The position numbers and the translations under genes are program-made. Below, one piece after another: positions 37,650 to 47,227 of a stretch of 64,000 nt of DNA. Position 1 is the stretch's first letter. Every line of letters begins with the position of its first letter. The stretch is from Sporosarcina sp. PTS2304 (lineage in GTDB: Bacteria; Bacillota; Bacilli; Bacillales_A; Planococcaceae): NCBI RefSeq assembly GCF_003351785.1, contig NZ_CP031230.1, forward strand, positions 2,265,001 through 2,329,000, in the 5' to 3' direction. The notes under the pieces are model-generated. The model was not told where the DNA came from and ran no database searches. It saw only the letters and a list, made by a program, of their open reading frames with translations.

Positions 37650-38663
37650 TTACCAGCCGGAAGCGTCTCTATAAACGTCCATTAGCTCTTGACCGAAGTG
37701 AGCTTCTTCCCATTTATCATATACAGGAAGCATAGCTTCACGGAATGCTTGCGTATCTACATCATCGTTAATCTGCATACCTCTCTCACCTAGAGTTTTA
37801 ATATAATCATCTTCCATCTCATCGTTCTTCACTAATACTTCTTTAGAAATACGATCAGACTCTTCCAAGATTACTTTCTGGTCTTCTTCTGAAATCTTGT
37901 CCCATACATCGTTATCAACGACCATCATAATGGTGTTATAGAAGTGACCTGTTAAAGACAAGTATTTTTGAACTTCATCAAATTTTGGAGCTACAATGTT
38001 GGCGAGTGGATTTTCTTGTGCATCAAGCGCTCCTTGCTGAAGTGCGCCATAAACTTCACTGAAAGCCATTACTGTCGGCAGTGCACCTAGTTGCTCAAAT
38101 GCATCAATTCTCAAATTCGATTCTGCAACACGAATACTCAAGCCTTTCATATCTTCCGGCTTTACAATCGGACGTTTGTTATTTGTAATGTGGCGGAATC
38201 CCCACTCTAGATATCCGATTTTCTTCATTCCTTGCTCATTCATTATATTTGCCAAGTATTCACCGAATTCTCCTTGGTATGCTTCACGGGCGTGGTCAAT
38301 ATCTTTCCACATATAAGGCAAGTCTTCAATCGCCATTTTTTTATCTAATGACTGCATCGTACCAACCATAATTGCGCCTGCTTCCATCGTTCCTAATTGC
38401 AATTGCTCAAGCATTTCTGTTTCAGATCCTAATTGACTGTTTGGAAAAATATCAATATCCACACGGCCTTCTGTTTTTTCTTCTACATTTTTAGCCATTT
38501 CATTGAGTAAATCTGATGCAGGGGTTCCTTCAGATAATGCATGACCCAGTTGCAATTTTACTGTTCCTCCATCTTTTCCATCCGCACTATCATTTCCACA
38601 ACCAGCTAACGCCACTACGCTTACTACTGATGCAATAAGTCCTAACTTGAATTTCTTTAACAT
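37650..38663 (-). CDS. dctP: TRAP transporter solute-binding lipoprotein (DctP)
   Basis: The 337-residue product has a lipobox ALAGC (Cys22), so it is membrane-tethered outside. It shows DctP family features: LQLGHALSEGTPASDLLNEM at the mature N-terminus, DIFPNSQLGSETEMLEQLQL, and the substrate-carboxylate Arg in LSIRVAESNLRIDAFEQLGA (about residue 165). The segment DAQENPLANIVAPKF is also typical. It delivers a carboxylate-bearing solute to DctQM. It is the first gene of the operon; operators lie upstream. Confidence 0.93.
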   Translation of the reverse strand: MLKKFKLGLIASVVSVVALAGCGNDSADGKDGGTVKLQLGHALSEGTPASDLLNEMAKNVEEKTEGRVDIDIFPNSQLGSETEMLEQLQLGTMEAGAIMVGTMQSLDKKMAIEDLPYMWKDIDHAREAYQGEFGEYLANIMNEQGMKKIGYLEWGFRHITNNKRPIVKPEDMKGLSIRVAESNLRIDAFEQLGALPTVMAFSEVYGALQQGALDAQENPLANIVAPKFDEVQKYLSLTGHFYNTIMMVVDNDVWDKISEEDQKVILEESDRISKEVLVKNDEMEDDYIKTLGERGMQINDDVDTQAFREAMLPVYDKWEEAHFGQELMDVYRDASGW

Positions 38664-38805
38664 ACGTTCTTTCCCCCTCGAAATTTACTAGTTTGTCCTA
38701 CATTTTACTTTCATACCAGAAAGCGCTTACATCCAGCCTGCACTCTTTTCATACTTCCCTTGCAACAGTAGACGCCTCTTCTAAGTTTTTCTATTATAGT
38801 TCGTA

Positions 38806-38820
38806 TGTATACTGTATACA
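38806..38820. promoter_or_regulatory. Putative GntR operator 1
   Basis: TGTATACTGTATACA is palindromic except for its central base. It is about 145 bases upstream of dctP and fits the AT-rich palindromes bound by FCD-type GntR regulators. Confidence 0.65.
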
Positions 38821-38987
38821 GGATTTAGTTTAGAATACAATACCATGAATTGAAAGTCAATTAAATTTTTAGAAAGTTATATTTCCTGTTTAATATCCAA
38901 TGTCTTTTACTCTTTTTTATTGAAAACTTACAAAAGAATAAAAATAATCATTTTACAAATCTAGTATTATTGATTACGATGGATTAC

Positions 38988-39001
38988 GTATACTGTATAC
39001 A
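38988..39001. promoter_or_regulatory. Putative GntR operator 2
   Basis: GTATACTGTATACA repeats operator 1 and lies about 40 bases upstream of the aminotransferase start, where it could block RNA polymerase. Confidence 0.65.
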
Positions 39002-39039
39002 GATGATAATTATAATTATAAATTTAAAGGAGTGCTTAT

Positions 39040-40212
39040 ATGCTGCATAGAATGAATGAGAAGATCAAAACGATTGAAGTCCCTGGAATTCGTGTGTTTT
39101 CAAATAAAGTGGCTCAAATGCCTGAGGGAATTAATTTAACTATTGGTGAGCCGGATTTTCCTACACCACAAAAGATAAAAGATGCGGGGGCTACTGCGAT
39201 TGCCAATGATTTGACCAGTTATTCTCACAATGCAGGCTTATTGGAATTACGAAAAGCAGTATCATCATTTTTTGAGGATACGTATCATTTCCATTATGAT
39301 CCTGAAACAGAGATCGTTATTACTAACGGTGCTAGTAGTGGTATCGATGCTATTTTTCGCTCTATTTTAACGGAAGGTGACGAAGTAATTTTACCTGTAC
39401 CGATCTATTCTGGATATGAACCTATCATTCATTTATGCGGAGCAAAAGCAGTTTACCTAGATACAACTACTACTAACTTCCTGCCTGATCCCGAGCAACT
39501 GGAAAAATTAATATCAAATAAGACAAAAGCAATTGTTTTTAATTATCCTTCCAATCCGACAGGCGCAGTTATCGACAAAGAACGAATGGATAAACTTGTG
39601 CAGATCATTATAAAACATGAAATTTTTATTATTTCAGATGAGATTTATAGTGAAAATACTTATAAAGGAACTCATGTTTCATTCGGTTCATATTCTGAAG
39701 TACGTGAACAGCTTTTCCTAGTTCATGGATTGTCCAAGTCCCATTCAATGACGGGCTGGAGATTAGGATTTGTTTTAGGATCAAAGAAAGTCATGGATCA
39801 AATACTAAAAGCACATTTATCAAACTCTATATGCGCCTCCTTGCCAAGCCAATACGCCGGGATTGAAGCGTTATCTAATTGCCGCAATGTGCCTAATGAA
39901 ATGAACAAATCATATATAAAACGTCGCGATTATGTGTATAAAAGATTAGTAGATATGGGGCTGTCTTTAGCAGAACCTAAAGGAGCATTTTACGCCTTTC
40001 CGTCCATTAAAAGTACAGGTTTGACTTCTTATGAATTTGCTACAAAATTATTAAACAGTAAGCAAGTAGCAGTTGTACCTGGCAGTGCTTTTACACAGTA
40101 TGGTGAAGGATTTATACGGATCTCTTACGCTAATTCAATGGAAAATTTAATAAAAGCGATGGATCGAATCGAGGATTTTGTAAAGAGCCTATCTTCTGCA
40201 TTGGACAAATAA
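39040..40212 (+). CDS. Class I/II PLP aminotransferase
   Basis: A 390-residue fold-type I aminotransferase with the start after AAAGGAG. Visible are TIGEPDFPTP, the cofactor-binding NYPSNPTGAV and SDEIYSE (Asp contacting the pyridine N), the Schiff-base Lys in GLSKSHSMTGWRLGF, and the C-terminal carboxylate Arg in EGFIRISYANS. It resembles PatA/AspC-type enzymes. It is divergent from the TRAP operon and shares palindromic operators with it, so it probably transaminates the imported compound or its product. Confidence 0.88.
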   Translation: MLHRMNEKIKTIEVPGIRVFSNKVAQMPEGINLTIGEPDFPTPQKIKDAGATAIANDLTSYSHNAGLLELRKAVSSFFEDTYHFHYDPETEIVITNGASSGIDAIFRSILTEGDEVILPVPIYSGYEPIIHLCGAKAVYLDTTTTNFLPDPEQLEKLISNKTKAIVFNYPSNPTGAVIDKERMDKLVQIIIKHEIFIISDEIYSENTYKGTHVSFGSYSEVREQLFLVHGLSKSHSMTGWRLGFVLGSKKVMDQILKAHLSNSICASLPSQYAGIEALSNCRNVPNEMNKSYIKRRDYVYKRLVDMGLSLAEPKGAFYAFPSIKSTGLTSYEFATKLLNSKQVAVVPGSAFTQYGEGFIRISYANSMENLIKAMDRIEDFVKSLSSALDK

Positions 40213-40223
40213 TTATTTCATGT

Positions 40224-40276
40224 GAGACTTGCACGCTATTGCAATGGAAATTCAATAGCAAAACAAGTCTCTTTTA
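40224..40276 (+). terminator. Intrinsic terminator
   Basis: GAGACTTG (40224-40231) and CAAGTCTC (40264-40271) with an inner GCTATTG/CAATAGC stem, then TTTT. It ends the aminotransferase transcript. Confidence 0.8.
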
Positions 40277-40408
40277 TTTATATACGTCGGAATAATAAAT
40301 GTATAAATGTGGTATAATTAATATATAATTGAAAAGTTCTAGAAAACTTCCTTACCAATGAACAGACTATGAGTCATCATCCTAACTTTTCGGAAGGGGA
40401 TGCAATAG

Positions 40409-40840
40409 ATGAACATGTATACAAATATTCTAGTGGCAGTAGACGGTTCAAGCGAAGCAAAACTTGCGTTATTGAAGTCAATCGACCTTCTCAAACATAA
40501 AGAACGTGCAAAACTGCATATTGTGCACATCATCGATATAGGTTTTATTGGAGAAGATGATGTATCCTATTTGGATAGTGAAAGACAACGAATAGAAGAG
40601 TTGCTAACTAGTTATAAGTTACTTGCAAAAGACGAAGGTGTTGATCAAGTAGAAGTGTATATCAAAAATGGTGATCCAAAAGAAACCATTACTAAGGAAA
40701 TTGCCCCTTTCGTTAAAACTGATCTCATCGTATGTGGCGCACAAGGTATAAAAAATGCTGAACACTATTTTCTCGGCTCTGTGTCTGAAGCAATTGTTCT
40801 GACAGCCTCATGCGATGTATGGATTAGTCGTAAGAAATAA
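40409..40840 (+). CDS. Universal stress protein (UspA family)
   Basis: The 143-residue protein starts with YTNILVAVDGSSEAKLAL and has the ATP-binding pattern G-2x-G-9x-GS in VCGAQGIKNAEHYFLGSVSE. It is the usual single-domain length. A TATAAT-like -10 is seen at 40313-40318, leaving an untranslated leader of about 85 bases. USP proteins help survival in stationary phase and stress by poorly defined means. Confidence 0.92.
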   Translation: MNMYTNILVAVDGSSEAKLALLKSIDLLKHKERAKLHIVHIIDIGFIGEDDVSYLDSERQRIEELLTSYKLLAKDEGVDQVEVYIKNGDPKETITKEIAPFVKTDLIVCGAQGIKNAEHYFLGSVSEAIVLTASCDVWISRKK

Positions 40841-40842
40841 AT

Positions 40843-40892
40843 AATATGGTCTACGCAAGAGTAGAGACGCACTCTTACACAGGCCATATTTG
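40843..40892. terminator. Probable bidirectional terminator
   Basis: ATATGGTCT with AGGCCATAT (one G-U pair) encloses a second AGAGT/ACTCT stem. It lies between the convergent usp and STAS genes. Confidence 0.65.
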
Positions 40893-41378
40893 TCACTTCT
40901 TTTCTACAATTTCTAACCCTTTTTGTTCCAATAAGTATTGAAGAGCTGCTCGGAAATTAATATACACTCGAATTTGACTGAAATCAGCTACATTCGATAA
41001 TATCAATTGCTGTGCAAATGTAGATGAAAACCCTACAAATATTGTTTCCGTGCCCATCAGGCTTAGTATATTCACTAGCTCATTAATCTGTCTGCTTAAA
41101 CTTTCATACCCCATATTATTTTCAACTTCTAGTGTGCTAATATCAGTAAAATCCAAAATGGCTGTATATACATTATTATCTGCAATTCTTCGGACAATTT
41201 TTTCTTGGATGAGCATGAAACGTTCTACGGAAAGTACCCCGGTTATAGGTACTAAAATCGTATCGGGTACAATAGATGGTATAATCGGCGCAGATAATTC
41301 TTCTATTAACTTTTCATAAACAACGAGTTTCGCTTTTAGTTCATGAAGTTCTTGTGTTGCGTTATGTAATTCATTCAT
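40893..41378 (-). CDS. STAS-domain protein (RsbR-like)
   Basis: The 161-residue protein begins with a short helical segment (ATQELHELKAKLVVYEKLIEE) and continues as a STAS domain: TILVPITGVLSVERFMLIQE, YTAILDFTDISTLEVEN, and GTETIFVGFSSTFAQQLI. It matches the C-terminal half of RsbR/RsbS-type stressosome proteins. The phosphorylatable Ser/Thr usual after the ILDFTD strand may be shifted (STLEVEN). No sensor domain is attached. It is next to a stress protein gene, but an effect on sigma-B is only inference. Confidence 0.8.
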   Translation of the reverse strand: MNELHNATQELHELKAKLVVYEKLIEELSAPIIPSIVPDTILVPITGVLSVERFMLIQEKIVRRIADNNVYTAILDFTDISTLEVENNMGYESLSRQINELVNILSLMGTETIFVGFSSTFAQQLILSNVADFSQIRVYINFRAALQYLLEQKGLEIVEKK

Positions 41379-41554
41379 TGCATTGTCCCACCTTTTCTAG
41401 TTCAGGTAATCTATTATTTTCGGTACGTATTTTATTTCATTATAACATATACGCATTTCTCAAGTTGTACATTTAATTACGTTGCATAAAATCCAAACCT
41501 GATCACATAATCTATTCCCCTCAAGATGTTATTAGCTGAATAAAACTACATGTA

Positions 41555-41603
41555 AAAAGACTACATCCCCTAAATAATTATAGGTTTTGGGATGTAGTCT
41601 CTT
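41555..41603 (-). terminator. Terminator of the metNIQ operon
   Basis: AGACTACATCCC (41558-41569) and GGGATGTAGTCT (41589-41600) form a 12-base stem with a T run on the minus strand, just after the metQ stop. Confidence 0.85.
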
Positions 41604-41619
41604 TGCTTGAATTCGCCAA

Positions 41620-42453
41620 TTACTTTTCTTCCATCCATGCTGGCTTACCGAAACCTTTGAATTCAGAGTCGATTACGGCTAAAAACTCTTCAGATTCTAT
41701 AACTTCAATAATATCTTTAGCAAATTGTTTATCTTTGTTTTCCGTTTTCACTGCTACGACATTCCGGAAATGATCCGGCATATTTTCTAAAGCAAGTGCA
41801 CTCAACAAATCCATATCTGCCGCAATAGCGAAATTTCCAGGTACAGCTGCTAGGTCAGAGCCTTCCACTGAACGCGGTAATTGACCTGCTTCGATTGGCT
41901 GAACGACTAAGTTTTTAGGGTTTTCTACAATATCTTTTTCAGATGCTGTCAACTGATCAATTTCGCCTGCCATCTTCACTAACCCAACGTCTTCCAAAAC
42001 ATACAATGTTCTGGCTGCATTTACCGGATCATTCGGAATTGTTACGGTTGCTCCGTCCTCGATTTCATCTAATGATTTATATTTATTTGAATAAATCCCA
42101 AGAGGCGCTGTCGGTACAACGATTAGTTCTGAAATATCGATTCCCTTTTCTTCTACTGTGTTCTCTAAATATATACGATTTTGGAACAAGTTTGCATCGA
42201 TATCACCACTATCAAGTGCGACGTTCGGCTGAATATAATCACTGAATTCTGTAATCTTTACTTTATATCCTTTTTCTTCAAGACCCGGCTGAATCGCTTT
42301 TTTCACCATGTCACTGTAAGGACCAGCTGTCGCACCAAACGTAATAGTTTTATCATCATTTGACTTTTCCGTCGTTTTCTCTCCACCACCACAAGCTGCT
42401 AAACCCGCTACTAACAGTGCTAGCAATAACGACAATACAATCTTCTTCATCAT
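41620..42453 (-). CDS. metQ: Methionine-binding lipoprotein MetQ
   Basis: The 277-residue product has lipobox GLAAC (Cys about 21) and NlpA/MetQ signatures: TITFGATAGPYSDMVKKAIQ, ALDSGDIDANLFQNRIYLEN and TVTIPNDPVNAARTLYVLED. It binds methionine outside the membrane for the MetNI ABC importer. It is last in the operon metN-metI-metQ under the SAM riboswitch. Confidence 0.95.
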   Translation of the reverse strand: MMKKIVLSLLLALLVAGLAACGGGEKTTEKSNDDKTITFGATAGPYSDMVKKAIQPGLEEKGYKVKITEFSDYIQPNVALDSGDIDANLFQNRIYLENTVEEKGIDISELIVVPTAPLGIYSNKYKSLDEIEDGATVTIPNDPVNAARTLYVLEDVGLVKMAGEIDQLTASEKDIVENPKNLVVQPIEAGQLPRSVEGSDLAAVPGNFAIAADMDLLSALALENMPDHFRNVVAVKTENKDKQFAKDIIEVIESEEFLAVIDSEFKGFGKPAWMEEK

Positions 42454-42467
42454 CCATCTCTCCCCTA

Positions 42468-43136
42468 TTATCTTTTATCTATTACTTTTGAAACTCGATC
42501 TCCACTAAATTGGATCAGTTGTACTAATATAATTAAAATAGCGACTGTAACGAGCATGATGCTGTCATCGTATCGGTAATAACCAAAACGAATAGCTAAG
42601 TCACCGATTCCGCCGCCGCCAACAAAACCAGCCATAGCTGAGTAGGCTACTAGATTAATCAATGTAAGCGTCAAGCCTTGAATAATACTGGATTTCGCTT
42701 CCGGTAATAATACATTCCAAATAATCATCCAAGGCGAGGCTCCTGTCGAAATTGCCGCTTCAATAACTCCTTTATCAATTTCACGCATAGATGTTTCTAC
42801 TATTCGCGCAAAGAACGGGATTGCTGCAACAGAAAGTGACACACTTGCTGCTGTCGGACCAATTGTACTGCCTACAATCAATTTCGTTAACGGAATAAGT
42901 GCAACGAGTAATATAATGAATGGAATGGAGCGGATCACATTAACGAAAAGACCGACAACTGAGTTAATCGCCCGATTTTCTAAAAACAATCCTCTATCAG
43001 TTGTAAACAACAAAACACCTAGCGGCAATCCGACAACTAGCGCAATAGAAAGAGAAATTCCGATCATATAAAGAGTTTCCATAAAAGCTTTTGTAATGTC
43101 AGGCATTAGCTCCATAATATGTGCTATATCAATCAT
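42468..43136 (-). CDS. metI: Methionine ABC transporter permease MetI
   Basis: The 222-residue permease has five membrane helices and the EAA coupling loop in GVIEAAISTGASPWMIIWNVLLPE, which docks on MetN. Its start overlaps the metN end by 8 bases. Confidence 0.95.
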   Translation of the reverse strand: MIDIAHIMELMPDITKAFMETLYMIGISLSIALVVGLPLGVLLFTTDRGLFLENRAINSVVGLFVNVIRSIPFIILLVALIPLTKLIVGSTIGPTAASVSLSVAAIPFFARIVETSMREIDKGVIEAAISTGASPWMIIWNVLLPEAKSSIIQGLTLTLINLVAYSAMAGFVGGGGIGDLAIRFGYYRYDDSIMLVTVAILIILVQLIQFSGDRVSKVIDKR

Positions 43137-44142
43137 TTTGTCGGATCACCTCTACTTGTGCATTTTGTTCAGCGATATATGCGATTGCACGTTTTATTTC
43201 TTGTGGATCCCCTTGCAATTCCATTAAGAATATACCAAGCGCCCGTTCTTGTATGTATTCAATCGATCCATGTAAAAAGTTCCCTCTAACTTTGTACTTT
43301 TGCATGGTGTCTGAGATTACCCCCTCCATCGCAACTGCACCTTTAAATGTCACTTTGATCATGGTGCCAACGAGTGAGAACACAACACTATCCGGAATAT
43401 CAAACGACACTACACTGCTAATAAATTCTTTAGTCAATGGTTGTACAGGATTGGAGAAGATATCGTATACTTGTCCTTCCTCTATCACTTTACCATCCTG
43501 CATAATAGCCATCCGATCACAAATTTCTTTCACTACATTCATTTCATGTGTGATTAAAACGATTGTAATATTTAATTCTTTATTAATCTTTTTCAGTAAG
43601 CGTAAAATTGACATTGTTGTATTGGGATCCAATGCAGAAGTGGCTTCATCGCAAAGTAATACAGATGGATTATTCGCAAGAGCCCTTGCAATGCCTACAC
43701 GCTGTTTTTGTCCGCCACTCAGTTGAGCAGGATAGACATTATGTTTATCCGCTAAGCCAACCATTTCTAGCAGCTCCATAACACGTTCTTCAATTTTTGA
43801 AGATGGCATTTTTGCTGCTTGTAAGGCGAATGCTATATTTTCAAAAATAGTCTTTTGACTAATTAAATAAAAGTGCTGAAAAATCATCCCAATTTTTAAT
43901 CGTGCTTGACGAAGCTGAGCACCCTTTAATTTTGTTAAATTTATATTATTGATCAAAATCGTACCGCTCGTTGGTCGTTCCAATAAATTCAAACAACGAA
44001 TCAACGAACTTTTCCCGGCGCCAGAATAACCGACAATACCAAATATTTCTCCAGTCTTGATGTTTAGTGAGACGTCGTCTACGCCTTTTACCACTTTTTC
44101 TTTTGTCTTATATACTTTAGACAAGTTTTGTATCTGGATCAT
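43129..44142 (-). CDS. metN: Methionine ABC transporter ATPase MetN
   Basis: The 337-residue ATPase has Walker A GYSGAGKSSLIR, Q loop GMIFQHFYLI, signature LSGGQKQRV, Walker B VLLCDEATSAL and switch His in VLITHEM. The C-terminal ~90 residues are the methionine-sensing ACT-like domain that inhibits transport at high internal methionine. It is first in the operon under the SAM-I riboswitch. Confidence 0.95.
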   Translation of the reverse strand: MIQIQNLSKVYKTKEKVVKGVDDVSLNIKTGEIFGIVGYSGAGKSSLIRCLNLLERPTSGTILINNINLTKLKGAQLRQARLKIGMIFQHFYLISQKTIFENIAFALQAAKMPSSKIEERVMELLEMVGLADKHNVYPAQLSGGQKQRVGIARALANNPSVLLCDEATSALDPNTTMSILRLLKKINKELNITIVLITHEMNVVKEICDRMAIMQDGKVIEEGQVYDIFSNPVQPLTKEFISSVVSFDIPDSVVFSLVGTMIKVTFKGAVAMEGVISDTMQKYKVRGNFLHGSIEYIQERALGIFLMELQGDPQEIKRAIAYIAEQNAQVEVIRQND

Positions 44143-44207
44143 GTCTTCCCTACTTTCCTTATGTTAAATTCGTCCGTTACAGCATTACTGAATATTTCCT
44201 TGTATTA

Positions 44208-44366
44208 AAAAAACCTCTCTCATTTTCGCTAATGAAAGAAGTACTGGTATGGTAACAGCTTATCTCTCAGAAGAAACATTCTCTGAAGGAATTGGCACCT
44301 TCCTTGTTGCATACAAGGGGTTGCTGGACTTCATCGGGCCTTTTCCCTCAGTCACTCTTGATAAGA
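44208..44366 (-). promoter_or_regulatory. SAM-I (S-box) riboswitch with terminator
   Basis: Read on the minus strand it has TTATCAAGAG, GACTGAGGGA, GGCCCGATGA, CAGCAACCCC, the AAGGTGCCAATTCC segment and the closing GAGAGATAAG. It is followed by a terminator (stem across 44211-44239, then seven T). It controls metNIQ: SAM binding stops transcription. Confidence 0.95.
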
Positions 44367-44532
44367 AACTCTATGTAATTGTAATCGTAGCACTTATAAT
44401 AGTTTGAATTCATTCAACTGTCAAGTACATGCCTATTTGGCAGAAGACAAATAAACGTCATTCTATTGAAAAATCTGTGATACTCTATATATACTGAATG
44501 TTAACACTACATCTAGAAAGAAGGAATAGAAC

Positions 44533-45699
44533 ATGCTACGGTCCAACCGGTTACAAAAGCTCCCCCCGCATTTCTTTAGTTTATTATTGGATAAAGTAGA
44601 AAAGGCTATGGCTGAAGGTAGAGATATTATTAATTTAGGACGAGGAAATCCAGACCAACCGACACCACAACACATCATTAAGGCACTGCAAAAAGCTGTA
44701 GAAGACCCAGCCACTCACGGTTACTCGCCATTTCGTGGAACGATCGAATTACGTCAGGCAGTGGCAGAATATTATGATCGCGAATACGGTGTAGTAATTA
44801 ATCCAGAAACAGAAGTAGCTGTACTGGGCGGTACAAAAATCGGCGTAGTAGAATTGCCATTAGCCATAATGAACGAAGGAGATCTATTATTGCTACCAGA
44901 TCCAGGCTATCCAGATTACTTATCCGGAATCAGTCTGGCAGATATCCGTTATGAAACGATGCCACTATTAGAGAAGAATGGCTTCTTCCCTGACTATGAT
45001 GCGTTGCCAGATGATCAGATAAAAGATGCTAAACTGATGTATTTAAATTATCCCAGCAATCCGACCGGTGTTACAGCAACACCAGAGTTTTATGAAAAAA
45101 CTGTCGCTTTCGCCAAACAGCATTCTATTGCTGTATTGCAAGACTTTGCATACGGCGGCATCGGTTTTGAAGGTCAGAAACCAATTAGCTTTTTACAAAC
45201 CGAAGGAGCTAAAGATGTAGGAATCGAGATGCTGTCGCTTTCTAAAATGTACAATATGGCAGGTTGGCGTGTAGGATTTGCTGTAGGGAATTCAGAAATT
45301 ATTGAAGCGCTAAATATTCTTCAAGACCATTTATTCACAAGTATTTTCCCAGCAGTTCAGCGTGCAGCAATCGAAGCTTTAACAGGCCCACAACAATGTG
45401 TCGAAGAGTTAATCGCACTATATCAAAGCCGTCTTACGGTTTTGCTAACAGAATGTGAACGTATCGGTTGGGACGTAACAGCGCCTACTGGATCATTTTT
45501 TGCTTGGCTTCCAGTTCCGGAAGGTTTTACAAGCGAGACATTCGCTGACTTATTACTGGATAAAGCCGATGTTGCGGTTTCAGCAGGCAATGGGTTCGGC
45601 ATACACGGGGAAGGTTATATTCGCGTTGGTTTATTAGAAAGTGAGGAGCGCATACAAGAAGCCGTTCGTCGTATTGAAAAGCTCGGTTTATTCAAATAA
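44533..45699 (+). CDS. mtnE: MtnE-like aminotransferase (methionine salvage)
   Basis: The 388-residue PLP enzyme closely follows Bacillus MtnE (YkrV), which transaminates 2-oxo-4-methylthiobutanoate to methionine: NLGRGNPDQPTPQHI, PDPGYPDYLSG, KLMYLNYPSNPTG, FLQTEGAKDVGIE, and the Lys region SLSKMYNMAGWRVGFAVGN. It is divergent from the SAM-regulated methionine importer, which fits a sulfur role. Other mtn genes are not in the window, and no riboswitch is seen on this side. It could instead be a general glutamine- or aromatic-type transaminase. Confidence 0.75.
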   Translation: MLRSNRLQKLPPHFFSLLLDKVEKAMAEGRDIINLGRGNPDQPTPQHIIKALQKAVEDPATHGYSPFRGTIELRQAVAEYYDREYGVVINPETEVAVLGGTKIGVVELPLAIMNEGDLLLLPDPGYPDYLSGISLADIRYETMPLLEKNGFFPDYDALPDDQIKDAKLMYLNYPSNPTGVTATPEFYEKTVAFAKQHSIAVLQDFAYGGIGFEGQKPISFLQTEGAKDVGIEMLSLSKMYNMAGWRVGFAVGNSEIIEALNILQDHLFTSIFPAVQRAAIEALTGPQQCVEELIALYQSRLTVLLTECERIGWDVTAPTGSFFAWLPVPEGFTSETFADLLLDKADVAVSAGNGFGIHGEGYIRVGLLESEERIQEAVRRIEKLGLFK

Positions 45700-45867
45700 A
45701 TGTATATAGTGTAGAAAAGGGTAAGCCTGTTCATTGTATAAAGGAAGGAATTGTATTTTGGAAGTGAGGTAAGTGACTCTTCTTTCGTGGTGCAGAAAAA
45801 GAGTGTACGTGTTAGGATTCTCCCTACAGAACCGGACGCTTTCCTGAGAGTCCACCGCGTCCCCTCC

Positions 45868-46000
45868 GGAAAGCGTATCGTCTGGAAGCGCAAACCGTAA
45901 GACACTCTAAGTTAGCCTCTCTCTTTTCAATCGCCATACTCAAACTCGTTTTTAAATAAATCAAAGAATGGATTATACATACTATAGTTAATCATCAAGC
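45868..46000 (-). repeat. Dispersed intergenic repeat, full copy
   Basis: GGAAAGCGTATCGTCTGG, AAGCGCAAACCGTAAGACAC, then ATACTCAAACTCG, TTTTTAAATAAATC and GAATGGATTATACATA. The same modules recur in order (inverted) at 56281-56428 and 62461-62578. Confidence 0.65.
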
Positions 46001-46004
46001 ATCT

Positions 46005-46049
46005 AAAAAAGTCTCTCTATCATTTCTAAAATGAAAGAGAGACTTTTTT
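46005..46049. terminator. Bidirectional terminator
   Basis: AAAAAAGTCTCTCT (46005-46018) pairs with AGAGAGACTTTTTT (46036-46049). Confidence 0.88.
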
Positions 46050-46063
46050 AGTATTTATCGATT

Positions 46064-47029
46064 TTACTGAGCTGTTTTCAGCTCATCAAGTAATGCACGT
46101 ACTTCATCGGTCGATTGGGTGTTCATTAATTCATTTCTAAGCTCTGCTGCCCCTCGGAACCCCTTCACATAAATCTTAAAAAAACGACGAAGCGGTTTAA
46201 AAAGACGCGGTTCAAGCTCTGTCGAGTATTTATCAAACAGATCTAAATGTAGACGTAACAGATCAAGCAATTCTTCACTGCTGTGTTCTTTTTTTTCTAA
46301 CTCAAACGCAAATGGATTGCTGAAAATTCCGCGTCCGATCATGACACCATCGACTCCGTATTTTTCAACCAATTCCAGCCCCATTTGACGATCGAGAATA
46401 TCCCCGTTAATAGTCAACAGCGTATGAGGTGCTACTTCATCACGAAGTTTTTTAATCTCCGGAATCAATTCCCAATGCGCTTCTCCGTTACTCATCTCTT
46501 TACGCGTACGCAAATGAATGGACAAATTGGCAATGTCTTGTTCAAATACATGACGCAACCACTCCCGCCATTCATCTAACTCTGTATACCCGAGACGCGT
46601 CTTGACGCTGACAGGCAATCCACCGGCCTTGGCTGCTTGAATGATCGCAGCTGCGGTTTCCGGATGATTAATGAGCCCGCTCCCTTTTCCTTTTGCCGCC
46701 ACGTTCGGCACTGGGCATCCCATATTAATATCCAAACCTTTAAAGCCTAATTTCGCCATTCCGATACTCATATCCCGAAAGTGTTCAGGCTTATCTCCCC
46801 AAATATGCGCAACAATTGGTTGTTCATCCTCTGTAAATGCTAATCGCCCACGGACACTAAAAATTCCTTCGGGATGGCAAAAACTTTCCGTATTCGTAAA
46901 TTCAGTGAAAAACACATCAGGACGTGCGGCTTCACTTACTACATGACGAAACACTACATCCGTTACGTCTTCCATTGGTGCTAATATAAAAAATGGTCGT
47001 GGTAATTCACGCCAAAAGTTTGTACTCAT
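46064..47029 (-). CDS. tRNA-dihydrouridine synthase
   Basis: The 321-residue flavoenzyme reduces uridines in the tRNA D-loop. It has [15 protein letters not shown] at the FMN site, the catalytic Cys in [46 protein letters not shown], and the [13 protein letters not shown] phosphate-binding loop, followed by the helical domain. Which D-loop position it modifies cannot be told; it is not the nifR3-linked copy next to lysS. It is a single gene. Confidence 0.93.
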   Translation of the reverse strand: MSTNFWRELPRPFFILAPMEDVTDVVFRHVVSEAARPDVFFTEFTNTESFCHPEGIFSVRGRLAFTEDEQPIVAHIWGDKPEHFRDMSIGMAKLGFKGLDINMGCPVPNVAAKGKGSGLINHPETAAAIIQAAKAGGLPVSVKTRLGYTELDEWREWLRHVFEQDIANLSIHLRTRKEMSNGEAHWELIPEIKKLRDEVAPHTLLTINGDILDRQMGLELVEKYGVDGVMIGRGIFSNPFAFELEKKEHSSEELLDLLRLHLDLFDKYSTELEPRLFKPLRRFFKIYVKGFRGAAELRNELMNTQSTDEVRALLDELKTAQ

Positions 47030-47227
47030 TACTTATTTCAAATCCTCTCATCGTAACTTGCATCGTGCCTACGTACAATCGATGCCAGTCATTCTATTAT
47101 ACAAAAAACATCAATATATTCCACTATCTTTGATACGGTGATTTCAAATAATCTTCAATTGTTACAGTCCCTAGTTTTCCTTCTTCTATGTTATGATGAA
47201 GTCAAATTTTTCACTACGGAGGATATT

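Larger units (their letters stand above)
38664..39039. other. Divergent regulatory region with paired operators
   Basis: This 376-base AT-rich gap separates dctP (minus) from the aminotransferase (plus). It contains two GTATACTGTATAC palindromes 182 bases apart, one near each start. No ORF is credible. Confidence 0.7.
45700..46063. other. Intergenic region with dispersed repeat and terminator
   Basis: This 364-base convergent gap holds a full copy of the dispersed repeat (45868-46000) and a bidirectional terminator (46005-46049). No gene is seen. Confidence 0.7.
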
